A stretch of DNA of 64,000 nucleotides from Dipteris shenzhenensis (GCA_047967505.1 CM106541.1); one strand, 5' to 3'; shown: positions 11,125 through 22,483, numbered from the stretch's first letter. Numbers and translations: made by a program. Notes: generated from the letters alone by a model not told the origin.

Positions 11125-12497
11125 ATGGCATCCTCTTCCATGTCTGAAAAGGAGCTTTTCAACATTAAAAAGTTTGATGGGACAGACTTTTCTTTGTGGA
11201 AAGAACAAATAAGGGATGTGCTTATTCAAAAGAAGCAGATTAAACCCTTGGCAGGGATTGAAGCTAAGCCTGCAAATATGTCTGAGGATGATTGGAATGA
11301 TTTGGATGCATTAGCAAAGTCTACTATTAGACTTCATCTTGCAGAGTCAGTTTATTTTACAGTAGTGAATGAGCAGACTACGGAAGATTTGTGGAAGAAA
11401 CTGTGTGCCACTTATGAGAAGGAAACTGCCTCTAATAAAGTTTATCCATGAAGTGGTTGTTTGAGCTGCAGATGAAGGAAGGGGTCTCCATTGCTTCTCA
11501 CTTGAATGAATTCAATATTATTTTCAGCCAACTTCAGGCTCAAAAAATGAATTTTGATGCGGAGACTAAGGCAATATTTCCCTTATGTTCATTGCCATCC
11601 TCATGGGATACCTTCCGTACAGCTGTCAGTAACTCTGCACCTGGTGGAGTACTGAAATTTGATGATGTTGTGGGTAGCTTGTCGGCCGAGGAGATTAGAT
11701 GGAAGTCTATGGATGGCAACAAGCAGGATGCAGCCTTAAATGTGCAAAGGGATAGATCACAGTTCAGGGGGAAGTCCCAAGAAAGAGGGAAGTCTCGTAG
11801 CAAATCCAGGGCACGGAACATTGAGTGTTACCACTATGGCAAGAAGGGCCATATGAAAAAGGATTGCTACAAGCTGAAAAGAGAGCAAAAGGATAAGAAA
11901 AAGAATGCAAATTGCTGTGCAAATCAGAAGGAAGAAAGTCCAAGGGAAGACAAAGCAAAAGTGAAGATCGAGGAGATCAATGCAGTCACACATGATAGTG
12001 ACAATGACGTTCTCTTCATGTCTAGTTTATCTGTAGAGTTGCTTACCACTTCCGATGATGCATATTCCCAGGATTGGATTTTGGATTCTGGTGCTTCATT
12101 CCATGTTACTCCCCATAGGGAATGGTTCTCCACTTATGATAGTGGAAAGACAGGTTGTGTGCATCTTGGAAATGACTATGCATGTGACATAGTGGGAGTA
12201 GGTGACATAAAGTTTTCTTTTGCAAATGGGTCTGCATTTGTTTTGAAACATGTGAGACATGTGCCTAAGCTGACCAAGAGTCTTATTTTAGTGGGTCAGC
12301 TAGATGATGCTGGTTTTCACACCACTTTTGGCTTTCAGAGTTGGAAAATTCAAAAGGGCTCTATGCTTTTGGCCAGGGGTGCCAAGTGTGGGACTTTGTA
12401 TCCCTTACATGTATCAGGGGTATTTGATCATGTTGTTGCAATAACCGAGCAGCCAAGCACTTCTTTGTGGCATTGCAGGTTGGGGCACATGAGCTAG
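11125..12497 (+). pseudogene. Element A gag-protease
   Basis: Starts at MASSSMSEKELFNIKKFDG and shows the copia gag core (LWKEQIRDVLIQKKQ, W..LDALAKSTI, LHLAESVYF, LFELQMKEG). A frameshift lies near 11448 relative to D. The zinc knuckle at about 11823-11867 reads CYHYGKKGHMKKDC, with tyrosine at the second cysteine. The protease active site WILDSGASFHV is intact near 12075-12105. The frame runs into the integrase HCRLGHMS motif and stops at TAG (12495-12497), where D has CAG (Gln). The product would have been the capsid, nucleocapsid and processing protease. Confidence 0.9.
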
Positions 12498-13396
12498 AAT
12501 GGAATGAAACTCTTATGCCGTTTGGATTATGTACCGCATTTGAGTTTCTTTGATTTTGAATTTTGTGAGCAATTTTCTCTATGGGAAGCAGACTAAATCA
12601 GCCCATAAAAGAAGAGGAAAGAAAGAGTTTGAAAAGCTTGATTTGGTGCATTCAGATGTATGCGGTCCCATGCCTACACGGTCATTAGGCGGGGATGAAT
12701 ACTATGTGACATTCATTGATGATGCAACTAGCAAAGTGTGGGCTTATGCTATAGCTCGGAAGAGTGATTTGTTCCAGGTATTTCAGAAATGGCTGGCCTT
12801 GGTTGAGAATCAGTCAGGTAGAACGCTTAAATGCCTACGGACTGACAATGGTGGAGAGTATCTCTCTCATGACTTTGAGCATTTCTGTGATACACGTGGG
12901 ATTAAGAGGGAGCTCACATCCCCTCATACTCCAGAGCAAAATCCAGTTGCAAAAAAGATGAACCGTACCATTCAAGAAAGGTTGCAATGCATGCTTTCCA
13001 ATGCAAGTCTTTCTGGTGGTTTTTGGGCTGAGGCAATGAAGACTGCAGTGCATGTGATCAATAGATCACCTAGTAAGAGTCTGGATGGTGGTATTCCTGA
13101 AGAGGCATGGAGTGGCAAGAAGCCCTCTTACTCTCATTTGCGTATATTTGGGTGTGAGGCATATGCACATGTGCCAAAAGAGCTTCGAGCTAGATCCTAA
13201 GTCTAGGAAATGCATCTTTCTGGGTTATGGTGAAAGTGGAGAGATGGGCTATCGTCTCTGGGATCCAGAAGCAAAGAATATCATACGCAGCCATGATGTG
13301 GTCTTCAATGAGAAGAAGATGCATAAGGCACCCATGAGGGATGTGGAAATGAGGAGAATCACTTTCCAGGATGTGAATCCACCTGCCGCATGTTGA
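12498..13396 (+). pseudogene. Element A integrase
   Basis: Integrase inserts the cDNA into the host genome. The core shows LVHSDVCGPM (first D), YVTFIDDAT, and LRTDNGGEYLS (second D) near 12833. The third catalytic residue is lost: the usual AERMNRTI-like helix reads VAKKMNRTIQERLQ, so glutamate is lysine, whereas D keeps glutamate there. A small deletion near 13185-13195 (ELRARS then stop) breaks the frame before the VFGCEAYAHVP C-terminal segment continues in another frame (13085-13396). Confidence 0.9.
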
Positions 13397-13424
13397 TAGA
13401 CAGCAAGCTGTCCATGCACCAAAT

Positions 13425-15182
13425 GTGCAAGAAATGGTACCACCAAGTACTCCCATAGGTATACAATCAAGGGTAGATGATGGATCATCTATCGGTGGAA
13501 ATGATGAGCCAAATGTGGCTGATATGCAGGTGGGACAGCAAGCTGAAATGCCCTTGAGAAGATCATCTAGAGTGTCTAGACCACCTGATAGGTTTGTTCC
13601 AGGGGTAGACTATGTGATGCTTACTGATTGCGGGGAGCCTTCTTGCTATAAAGAGGCTATGATGCATGAGGATCAACGCAAGTGGGAGTATGCTATGCAA
13701 TCAGAGATGAGTTCACTTATGAAGAATAAGACTTGGGACTTGGTTTCTTTGCCACATGGAAAGAAAGCATTGCCATGTAAATGGGTCTACAAAATGAAGG
13801 TTAGAGGTGATGATGTGCCTAGGTACAAGGCCCGTTTGGTTGCTAAAGGGTTCAAGCAAGAGAAGGGTGTGGACTTTGATGAGATATTCTCTCCGGTTGT
13901 GAAGATGACCACACTTAGATGCATGCTTGGACTAGTGGCATCAGAGGATATGGAGCTTATGTAGATGGATGTCAAGACATCTTTCTTGCATGGGGATTTG
14001 CATGAGGAAATTTACATGGTGCAGCCGGAAGGCTTTGAAGAAAAGGGCAAAGAGCATTTAGTTTGCAAGCTGAAGAAGAGTCTCTATGGTCTTAAGCAAG
14101 CGCCTAGAGAATGGTATCAGAAGTTTGATGCTTTCATTCGGTCCCAGGGTTTTAGAAGGAGTGAAATTGATCACTGCCTCTACAGTAAAAGGGCTCAGGA
14201 TAGTAGCTTGATAATCCTGGCGCTATATGTGGATGATATGCTATTGGCTAGCAAGAATACTTGTATGCTAGATGCATTAAAGGCCAAGTTGCATGAGGCC
14301 TTTGATATGAAGGATTTGGGACTTGCAGGTCATATTCTTGGTATGCGCATCACGCGTGATCGGAGTAGGAAACTCCTTTGGCTTTCACAAAAAGAGTATG
14401 TTACAAAAGTATTGCAGCGTTTCAATATGGGGGGGGGAAGGCAGTGAGTACTCCATTGCCTCCATATGTGAAACTGAGTCATACAGATAGTCCCAAATCA
14501 GATGAGGAGAGGGCCATGATGGCCAAGGTTCCTTATGCATGAGCAGTTGGGAGTCTTATGTATGCTATGATAGCTACTAGACCAGACATTGCATTTGCAG
14601 TGGGAGTTGTTAGCCGATATATGGCTAATCCAGGAAAGAGGCATTGGGAGGCAGTTAAGTGCATCATGAGGTACATGAAGGGTACCAAGGAGATGTGCAT
14701 CTGCTTTGGTAAAGGAGAAATGCGTGTACTTGGGTACACAGATTTAGACTATGCAGGGCATGTGGATAGTAGGAGATCCACTTCTGGTTATGTGTTCACC
14801 TTTGCAAGTGGTGCAGTGTCGTGGATGTCTCGCGCACAAAAGTGCATTGCTTTGTCTACCACAGAGGCTGAGTATGTTGCAACCACAGAGGGTTGCAAGG
14901 AGGCTATATGGCTTGATCGGCTAGTGGGAGATTTGGGGATTCAAGAGGTGTACCGACATTGCATAGTGATTCCATGAGTGCTATCAGCTAGCACGGAATC
15001 TGGTCTTTCATGCAAAGACCAAACAGATTGAGGTCAGGTACCATTTCATCAGGGAGGTACTTGAGGACAAGCGCATAGAGCTTGTCAAGGTTCATACAGA
15101 TGATAACCCTGCAGATATGCTAACGAAGAGTCTGCCTAGTGAGCGGTTTGAGTATTGTCGTGTATTGATGGGCATTGGATAG
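13425..15182 (+). pseudogene. Element A reverse transcriptase-RNase H
   Basis: RT fingers and palm are clear: NKTWDLVSLP, KWVYKMKV, RYKARLVAKGFKQ, then TAG at 13962-13964 (CAA in D) just before the motif-A segment MDVKTSFLHGDL. KLKKSLYGLKQAPREW follows, and the catalytic LYVDDMLLA lies at about 14223-14250. A frameshift in a G run (near 14430) and a TGA near 14540 precede RNase H, where GYTDLDYAGH and LSTTEAEY are retained. The frame ends in LMGIG followed by TAG at 15180-15182. At least five lesions make it non-functional. Confidence 0.9.
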
Positions 15183-15203
15183 TATGCTCACTGGTTGTTC
15201 TCC

Positions 15204-15235
15204 CTTAAAGGCACATTGTCCTTTAAGTGGGAGGT
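15204..15235 (+). promoter_or_regulatory. Element A polypurine tract with upstream hairpin
   Basis: CTTAAAGG (15204-15211) and CCTTTAAG (15220-15227) form an 8-bp stem, directly followed by TGGGAGGT, the polypurine tract that primes plus-strand DNA, and then the 3' LTR. The same arrangement occurs in B1, B2 and D. Confidence 0.8.
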
Positions 15236-15404
15236 TGTGGGGTTAAAGGTCACTGTGCCTTTACCCCGGTTATGTACAATACTCAAAGACATATATAAAT
15301 GAATGAAAAAGAAGATTAGGGTGGTTCTGCACCCACCAAACTTGTGTGGCTCTCTATCTCTCTCTCTCCCTCTTCCGTTCTTGCTTCCGTTGAGAGCACT
15401 CTCA
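15236..15404 (+). repeat. Element A 3' LTR
   Basis: 169 bp, differing from the 5' LTR by one G deletion and two A/G substitutions. It is followed by TSD ccttg. Confidence 0.95.
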
Positions 15405-15625
15405 CCTTGTACACCCAAACCCTACAAATAAATACTCAACCTACTCGGATCTATTGTTAATTCATCGCTTGGGCGTAGGTCTTATATTGTAGCCTTGAAT
15501 AGAGTCATTTATTTCCTTTGTTTACTTTTGGCATTATGTATCCTGGCCTCTTCAATGACCTTGCATTTCATTTATGCTACCTCAGCCTTAAGCTCCTTCT
15601 ATCGGTTCCTAGAGAGTATGTAGAG

Positions 15626-15872
15626 CTCGGGGGGGTCACTCATCATATGTAACTCTATCACGTGAGTTCAACAAAAGGATATTTTTTATTTCTAAAATTT
15701 ACAGAAATAAATATACATAAGGGACTATTTTAAATAGTTTTGGAAAAAAATTACAAATTTGTATAGAAAAGGGGTACATTTTATTAATGAAAAATTTTAC
15801 ATATAAGGGATTTTAAATATAGGCCTTGAACGCACGTGATATAGAGGGTTTGTACATAGTGACCCCCCCGAG
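15626..15872. mobile_element. MITE copy 1 (247 bp, 8-bp TSD atgtagag)
   Basis: Begins CTCGGGGGGGTCACT and ends AGTGACCCCCCCGAG, a perfect 15-bp terminal inverted repeat. It is flanked by direct repeats atgtagag (15618-15625 and 15873-15880). It has no coding capacity and an AT-rich interior. Two CACGTG hexamers lie in its subterminal arms. It is inserted in minus-strand gypsy debris. Confidence 0.95.
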
Positions 15873-15880
15873 ATGTAGAG

Positions 15881-16430
15881 TGAGGGAACCATAATGCATT
15901 TTCATTTTGCTACCCTTGAGATAGCCGTCCATCTCAACCATGTCTAGGGTGGCTATTCTACATTACCGTGAAGAGTGATCTTCACTATGTGGTAGGGACC
16001 CATGCCCCTATATTTAAGAACTTTGCACTTGGTGTTGCGAAAACTATAGACGAGTGCTAAGTCTCCTTGTTATAGGTCCTTGTTCTTAAGATTGCAATCG
16101 AACAATTTTTTGTACCTTGCCCTCTCTACTCTAAGGCAATATGTTGCATGAAATCTTGTCTCATCTAGCCATTGAAGATCAGTTAGGCGCTCAGCTAAAG
16201 CATTTTTGGTGAGCCTCTTCTTAATTGCAATGTGTAGGCTAGGCACTATGTACTCCATTGGCATAAGTGCCTCTACCCCGAAGGCTATGCTGAAGGGGAT
16301 GCAGTTGATGGCCACTTTGTATGATGTTTGATAGGCCCACAGTGCTCCGATAAGCTTATGCTCCTAGTTGGTATGACTAGCTTCAACTGTACAAGTCATA
16401 ATCATGCAACATATTTTGTTTGAGATTTCA
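15881..16430 (-). pseudogene. gypsy integrase C-terminus (remnant G1)
   Basis: On the minus strand the frame from 16315 reads PFSIAFGVEALMPMEYIVPSL, then a basic helix (DETRFHATYCLRVERARYKKLFD). This is the TPFSLVYGTEAVLPVE..VPS.R and ...RA.A.YNK signature that follows the catalytic core in plant gypsy integrases. Downstream sequence, with frame changes, gives a LVYSFRNTKCKVLKYRGMGPY-like segment corresponding to the C-terminal small-barrel region. MITE copy 1 lies 3' of it. Old and inactive. Confidence 0.75.
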
Positions 16431-16539
16431 ACTAGGACATTTTATGGTGGAGAACTCGTCTCCCTCGAGTTCATGGAGTTTCAGGGTTGTGGAACTAGGG
16501 GTTTAGGGGGAGCATAGGAGTGGGAGAGGAAGAAGGTGT

Positions 16540-16735
16540 AAGAGCATGGGGGAAAGAAGAGAGAGGAGGAGGAGGAGGAGGAGGGATGAGGAGGGAGGAG
16601 GAGGGAGGAGGAGGAGGAGAAGGAAGAGAAGGAGGAGGGAGGAGGAGAAGGGAGAGGAGGAGGAGGAGGAGGAGGAGGAGGGATGAGGAGGAGGGAGGAG
16701 GAGAGGTTGCAAGGTTAGGGGAGAGGGGGGAGGAG
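16540..16735 (+). repeat. GGA/GAGG purine-tract microsatellite
   Basis: Nearly 200 bp of almost pure purine on the plus strand, mainly ggagga and gagggaggagg. It produces long spurious ORFs of Leu/Pro/Ser on the minus strand and Gly/Arg/Glu on the plus strand. Such tracts can adopt triplex structures. Confidence 0.9.
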
Positions 16736-16895
16736 TTGCAAGGTAGGACATGCTCTTGGACGTGGAGTGCAAGGAAGCATGGACACTTGAGACAATTGCT
16801 TGGAATACCAAAGTAGAACTCAACACAATGCCCCAAAGAGTGTAGGCTTCAGTCCCTTATGGAGTATTTATTCAAGTTGGAGAGCTTCTCTCTCT

Positions 16896-17220
16896 GCATG
16901 TAGGAATTGTAAGACACTCTCTCTCTGCATGTAGAACTTGCATATAGAAGTTACAAGTTGCATGTAGGAGATGCATGTTGCATGTAGAAGTTGCAAGTAG
17001 AACGTGCATGTAGGAATCACATGTAGGACTTGCATGTATGAGTTGCATGTAGAAGTTGCAAGTAGAACATGCATGTAGGAATTGCATGTAGGACTTGGAT
17101 GTAGGAGTTGCATGTAGAAGTTGCAAGTAGAACATGCATGTAGGAATTGCATGTAGGACTTGCATGTAGGAGTTGCATGTAGAACTCATATGTAGGAATT
17201 GCAAGTAAAAATTGCATGTT
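16896..17220. repeat. 13-bp minisatellite with 65-bp higher-order unit
   Basis: Tandem 13-mers of the type gcatgtaggactt vary at a few positions. Five variants in fixed order form a 65-bp unit: the agttgcatgtagaag phrase recurs at 17041 and 17106, and flanking copies are looser. Because 13 is not a multiple of 3 and stops are absent on the minus strand, all three minus frames stay open with a repeating CNSYMQVLHA-like peptide. Confidence 0.9.
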
Positions 17221-17651
17221 GAGGATTCCTAAGAGAGATTATTCCTAGGCTTATGCAAGTACAAGCGGAGCTTTGCCCCCCTACTCTTCTACACACACAT
17301 TCTAGTCCATTTTGGCACAGAGACAACATACTCTCGGATCCATTTTATTACCCATCCTTGGGTTATGGCTTATTGTGAGCATGTACCTAGGTTGCTATGC
17401 ATATAATCTAGTGCTTGTGGAACTTGTGTCGTGCTAGTTGATCTTGCTAGAAAGCCTTAGCACCATACAATTTTTGCTCAGTTTCTAGGTAGCCTATATC
17501 CACACCATTTGTTCAAATAGAGATATGTGGCATGCTTCTAAGAAGATCACTCTTTGATAGAGTCCACTTCTAATCTAAGCATCGATCTGTTCATTGGGAT
17601 TGAAGCTGAGTGGGAAAAAATGGGTATCGAGGTAACATGGGACCTCTAGAA
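17221..17651. other. Unassigned sequence left of element F
   Basis: No gene or repeat boundary recognised. It may be part of the older element into which F inserted. Confidence 0.4.
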
Positions 17652-17926
17652 TGTTGGGATATCTCAAGGTGTATGCCTCAGGCACACCTTATGTTTCTAT
17701 GTGTGAGTGCTAGAGGCACAATTAGGTGCCCACAAGCACAATTAGGTGGTGGAGAGCCACATAGGATGATTGAGAGAATCTAGGAGCAGATTGAGGAGAT
17801 GATTGTCATCAGTGATGTCATTGAGCTTGTATGAGGTGCCTACTTAAGGACCTCACTTTTCTTCATTCCATAAGCAAGTATTCTGAGTTTGTGTCCACTC
17901 TACTCTTTCCTTTTAGTATTCCAACT
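17652..17926 (+). repeat. Element F 5' LTR
   Basis: 275 bp, with inverted short arms near the start (aggtgtatgcctcaggcacacctta). It is immediately followed by the PBS TGGTATCAGAGC at 17927-17938. Confidence 0.92.
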
Positions 17927-18239
17927 TGGTATCAGAGCCCTTTGATCCCCCTTGAGCCCATTTCTGCCACATCATCATCTTCTTCCTCTTCTTCTTCTTC
18001 ACCATCTCTCCCTCTTCTTCCAAAAATTTGCTTGAGCTTGTTCTCCTCCGGTTCTCACCCATTTCCCATGCCCTTCTAGCTGGAGATCCATCTTGTTGGG
18101 GCGAATTTCGAGCTGCAAGGAATTGAAGAATTTCAACATCTGCTAGTCGCCATTGTACGATTTTCGTCGAATCTTCTTGCTGCATTTTCTCTGCGCCTGC
18201 TCCTTCTTGGATTTGATCACATTGTTAGCACTTTGAAGA

Positions 18240-18552
18240 ATCTTCCCAATCCTAACCTTGAAGGCATTATCTCTACTCTCCAAGAAGAAGAAAGGCATAT
18301 GGAGCTAAGGAAAGGCAATGACACTGCTTATGCTGTAAAAGTCTAGAAGGGCAAGTATACTCCTTGCAATCACTATGGAAAGACAAATCACCTTTCAAAG
18401 GACTGCTTCAAAGTTAATCCATGCAAGCACTATGGCAAGAACAACCATAATGAGAAGTTTTGCAGAGCCAAAGCAAAGACAGAAAATGCAAATCTACTTA
18501 CAGTTAATGAGCCTCCACAAGATGAGGCATCCTTTGAAGATTATGCATTTTA
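18240..18552 (+). pseudogene. Element F gag remnant with two zinc knuckles
   Basis: The plus frame reads NLEGIISTLQEEERHMELRK, a copia gag C-terminal segment. A stop follows, then two tandem zinc-knuckle copies, CNHYGKTNHLSKDC and CKHYGKNNHNEKFC, then PPQDEASFEDYAF and a stop. Both knuckles carry tyrosine at the second cysteine, so classical CCHC zinc binding should be impaired. Nucleocapsid function is inferred from the family. Confidence 0.8.
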
Positions 18553-18937
18553 AACACATCTCTATGTATGCTCCAGATCTCTCTTTTTATGTCAAGGTAC
18601 TCAGCCTGGATAGTCCTCCAAAATGAATGAAAATAAACTATTGTGTTTTGTGTGTTTTGTGTGTTTTGTAAACACCTCTGGTCACCTTATGATGTAGGCC
18701 ATGTGTATGTTTTGTTCCATGGTACCTCCTGCAGACATTGTGTGCATGTACATGCAGGGGAGATAACCATTGGAAAGTCTTTTTGTATCCCTTTTGTTTA
18801 CCTTACACCCAAGGAAACCCTTGCTAGCATGAGAACCTAGCCATAGATTTATCCTTGACCACCATGAGATGGCATGAGAAACTATGAGACTAGATGTATC
18901 CTTGACATATCCTGAGGCATTTCCTTGAGGGGGGGTT

Positions 18938-19212
18938 TGTTGGGATATCTCAAGGTGTATGCCTCAGGCACACCTTATGTTTCTATGTGTGAGTGCTAGA
19001 GGCACAGTTAGGTGCCCACAAGCACAGTTAGGTGGTGGAGAGCCACATAGGATGATTGAGAGAATCTAGGAGCAAATTGAGGAGATGATTGTCATCAGTG
19101 ATGTCAGTGAGCTTGTATGAGGTGCCTACTTAAGGACCTCACTTTTCTTCATTCCATAAGCAAGTATTCTGAGTTTGTGTCCACTCTACTCTTTTCTTTT
19201 AGTATTCCAACA
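18938..19212 (+). repeat. Element F 3' LTR
   Basis: 275 bp with six differences from the 5' copy, followed by TSD tagaa. Confidence 0.93.
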
Positions 19213-20488
19213 TAGAATGTATTCCAATGTTTTGCAAAAGATAGCATTTAGGCAAAGGAAGCGATCAATGTTACCGCACATTATTTGCTCATGCTATTGA
19301 ACTACTCAGATCATTGTGCCTTGGATATTCCATTCTACACCAGAGTATGGTTTGATCATGGCCAATTAATGGTGCAATCTTCATCCAAATTGTGTATGTT
19401 GGATTTGCATTTTCTACGTCGTGGAACTGCATAGAACTTGGGATGGGTTCTGAGACATGGAGGTGCACATAGATACTCTTTCAATGAGCCGACACCAATT
19501 AGGTTGTGGATCCAACTTGCTTATCCAATATTTACACTAATTTGATGCTGACGAAGGTTGGTAGGAAAGTTGTCTAGGGTCATTCCACCCCGATTTTTCA
19601 TATCAAGATATTTGCTCCGAAATTCCTTGATGGGGATACTAGGAAGTGGTATCTCATCAAAATCATACCCATCATTGGAACTTGGCATGGGAGTATGAGT
19701 TGGATTATCCAGATCTTGACATTTAAAATCAAATACTATATCATTTTCTGTTGATGGTAGCACAAGTAATGTCAGAGGTGATGATGGGGTAGGGCAAGAA
19801 ACTAGGGACATGAGGGAGAAATATGGAAGAGTATTAGTTGTGGAAGGAGGAGCAAAGGGGAGGGGGGGAAGAACTGGGAAAATGGTTTGAGCAGCTTGGT
19901 AATCCTCCAAGGTAGGATTAGCAAGGGAAGGGAAGATGCTAGGTGTGAGAGGCTCGTAAGTTTGTGATTGTGGGTTAGTTGAAAATGGTGAGAGGCATGA
20001 GCAAAGAGATGATGGAGGGAATAGATGTTAGGATGGAGCTCGAGGAAGGTTAAGAGGGTGGTGGCAGCAAGGGTAAGTGAGGTTATGAAGTTGGCAGAGA
20101 GAGTGGTTAGATATGGGAAGTTGGATGTGAGATAGGCCCTGTCATCTTTCGACACTTCTTTTTGCTAGTGCGATGGGATCATCAGCTACATGGGTGGGAT
20201 GTCGATTATGTCATGCCTTGCAAATAATAGCTATGGCCTTTGTAGCAATGGTAACAAACCAGCAATAACCCTACATGGAGGACTACCCATGAGGCATACA
20301 TATGCAATGAAAGCATCTATCTTGAGTGCTATGAAATCGGCATGTGTAGATAGGCAGAAGATATTTTTCTAATCTTTGGACAAGTCTTAGCAAATTATGC
20401 GTAGAGTTTTGGTCCATATGGAACAGTCCCATTTGATTGTTGGATGAGTAGATATGATCCTTATTTGGAGTTGCTTCCATTGGATAAG
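19213..20488 (-). other. Unassigned minus-strand coding debris, interrupted by E
   Basis: Overlapping minus frames (20155-19802, 19910-19521) run through the region. The latter has a proline-rich N-terminus and then DFDEIPLPSIPIKEFRSKYL. At 20487-20283 the minus frame begins EATPNKDHIYSSNNQ and continues the reading from the right flank of element E, so one ancestral element spanned the insertion. The style (proline-rich, then charged linker) suggests a gypsy gag-protease region, but I recognise no diagnostic motif. Confidence 0.4.
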
Positions 20489-20786
20489 TGTAAAGAACAA
20501 GGGAGAGAGATAGGAGACTCAAGTTCAGCTTTCTTCACAGCACACAAAAGAGAGAGGACACAAGGTTGGAGGGTGAAGCCTTTCTTCACTTTTGCACACA
20601 ACAACCATACAATAGAAGAGGGAAATACCCTATATGTCAAATCCTAGAATACGTGGTTCATATGTGAACCCAAACCAAAAACATACGTGGTAGTCTAACT
20701 ACACCACGAGTACAACTATCATAGGCGGTGACATAAATGATAGTCATCCAGGAGATATATCGGGGGTAGAGCTTGATATCTCAACA
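20489..20786 (-). repeat. Element E 3' LTR
   Basis: 298 bp; read on the minus strand it begins TGTTGAGATATC and ends CTTTACA. The adjoining ctccccctcaagct (20787-20800) is the polypurine tract on the minus strand. Confidence 0.95.
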
Positions 20787-22483
20787 CTCCCCCTCAAGCT
20801 CAAATCCATCTCACGTACACCAAGCAAGCTCCTAAATCTGCGAAGCTTCTCGGTACCCAATGCCTTCGTAAAAATATCAGCCACCTGCTCCTCAGTGCTG
20901 ACATAGACAAGATCAATCTCACCAGCTAGAACCTTCTCTCTCACAAAGTGATAATGCACCTCAATGTGCTTCGTTCTAGCATGATAAACTGGGTTATTAG
21001 CAAGCATGATGCTGCTAATGTTGTCACAATGAATGACAACTGCTGCATGAACTGACTGTCCCATATCTGCAAGTAGCTTCCGTAACCAAGCTACCTCACA
21101 TGCAGCCATTGCTGCACCCCTGTACTCAGCCTCTGTGCTCGACAAGGCAACTGTTGGCTGCTTCTTGCTGCTCCAACTGATGGCACCACTCCCAAGGGAA
21201 AACATAAAACCACTAGTAGATCTCCTGTCTGAGACACTACCAGCCCAGTCAGCATCTGTGTATCCATGTACCTGTAATGCACACCCAGCTTCATAAAACA
21301 GTCCATAATGCAATGTGGACTTCACATACTGCAGTATGCGCCTAGCCGCATCCAAATGTGGCTTCCTCGGTGCCTGTGTAAACTGACTCACCAGCCCCAC
21401 AGCATAGCTCAAATCTGGTCTGGTTATAGTCATGTAAATCAAGCTACCTACTATGCGCCTGTACATAGTAATATCTTCAAGAAGCTCACCTGTCTCTGCA
21501 TTGAGCTTCACATTCTGCTCCAATGGAACAGAGATAGGCTTACAGCCTGTCATCCCATATTTGGACAACATGTCCAAACCGTATTGCCTTTGCAACAGCC
21601 ATATCCCACTCGGGGATCTAATAACCTCAATGCCCAAGAAGTAACGCAGCTCTCCCAAATCTTTCATCTCAAATTTCTGCTTCAACAGCAGCTTCACTTC
21701 ATTAATGTCTGCATCACTATCACCTGTAATAATCAAGTCATCAACATAGATGACTATAAGCACAATCCCTCTGTTTGTCCTTTTCACATAAAGTGAAAAA
21801 TCTGAATTGGAAATCTGAAATCCAATAGTGACAAGATATTGCCCTATCTTGTCTGACCATGCCCTCGGCGCCTGTTTTAAGCCATACAAGGCTTTGCGCA
21901 ACCTGCATACAAAATCGGGGTGTGCATTATCCTCATAACCTTCTGGCTGCATCGTATAAACCTCTTCCTGCAAATCACCATGCAAGAAGGCAATTTTCAC
22001 ATCCATCTGATGCAAAGACCATCCCTTTGCAGTAGCCATAGCAATTACTGCTGTCACGGTTGCCATCCTTGCAACTGGGCTGAAAGTTTCCTCATAGTCA
22101 ATTCCATATGTCTGTGCAAAACCTTTGGCAACCAATCTTGCCTTGTACCTGTTAACAGACCCATCAGCATTGTGCTTTACTTTGTAAACCCACTTGCAGC
22201 CAATAGCCTTCTTATCATGAGGCAAAGGCATCAAATCCCAAGTGTGGTTTGCATCCAAGGCAGCCATCTCTTCATCCATAGCTGCTTCCCAATTTTTATG
22301 CCCTGCTGCATCCTCAAAACATGTGGGCTCTGGCTCCTCTAGAACCTTGACCATATAAGCATAGTGATGTGCTGTATACCCATCATATCTCAGCCTATCA
22401 ACTAGATACTTAATACGAGTGGACCTCCGTACAACTGGATCAGTTGCAGGAGTCTTTAAATCATGCCTGCTTTTCCTTGCACC
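20744..22483 (-). pseudogene. Element E reverse transcriptase-RNase H
   Basis: The open frame 22354-20744 (536 codons) starts inside the polyprotein, not at a natural initiator. It shows NHTWDLMPLP, KWVYKVKHN, RYKARLVAKGFAQ, the motif-A segment MDVKIAFLHGDL, LYGLKQAPRAW and the catalytic YVDD near residue 203 (21737-21748). RNase H follows with GYTDADWAG, LSSTEAEYRG and HCDN, ending in the ADIFTKAL tail. All catalytic residues look intact. The frame reads through the PPT and ends 43 bp inside the LTR. It is disconnected from integrase by a single-base frameshift near 22485. Confidence 0.9.

Larger units (their letters stand above)
9611..15404 (+). mobile_element. Copia element A (complete, with LTRs and TSD ccttg)
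   Basis: A full-length but decayed Ty1/copia element. LTRs of 170 and 169 bp begin TGTGGGG and end CTCTCA; both flanks carry the 5-bp duplication ccttg (9606-9610 and 15405-15409). A tRNA-iMet type primer site follows the 5' LTR. Gag, protease, integrase, RT and RNase H are in copia order (integrase before RT). The LTRs differ by two substitutions and one indel, so insertion is fairly recent although the ORF is broken many times. It shares LTR sequence, PBS, PPT hairpin and protein sequence with element D and, more distantly, with B1/B2. Confidence 0.95.
17652..19212 (+). mobile_element. Element F: small non-autonomous LTR retrotransposon (TSD tagaa)
   Basis: Two 275-bp LTRs (17652-17926 and 18938-19212) begin TGTTGGGATATC. 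The 3' copy ends CCAACA and the 5' copy CCAACT; they differ at six positions. Perfect 5-bp duplications tagaa flank it (17647-17651, 19213-19217). A tRNA-iMet PBS directly follows the 5' LTR and a G-rich PPT (ttgagggggggtt) precedes the 3' LTR. The internal part is only 1011 bp and holds a gag fragment but no protease, integrase or RT, so it must depend on another element. It is larger than typical TRIMs and keeps zinc-knuckle sequence. Confidence 0.93.

Noticed and set aside
16495-16836. Overlapping Ser/Leu/Pro-rich minus ORFs of 107-113 codons
   Set aside because: Translation of a GGA microsatellite; no real coding signal.
16896-17220. Possible CRISPR-like array
   Set aside because: The 13-bp units are contiguous variants without unique spacers; it is a minisatellite in a eukaryotic genome.
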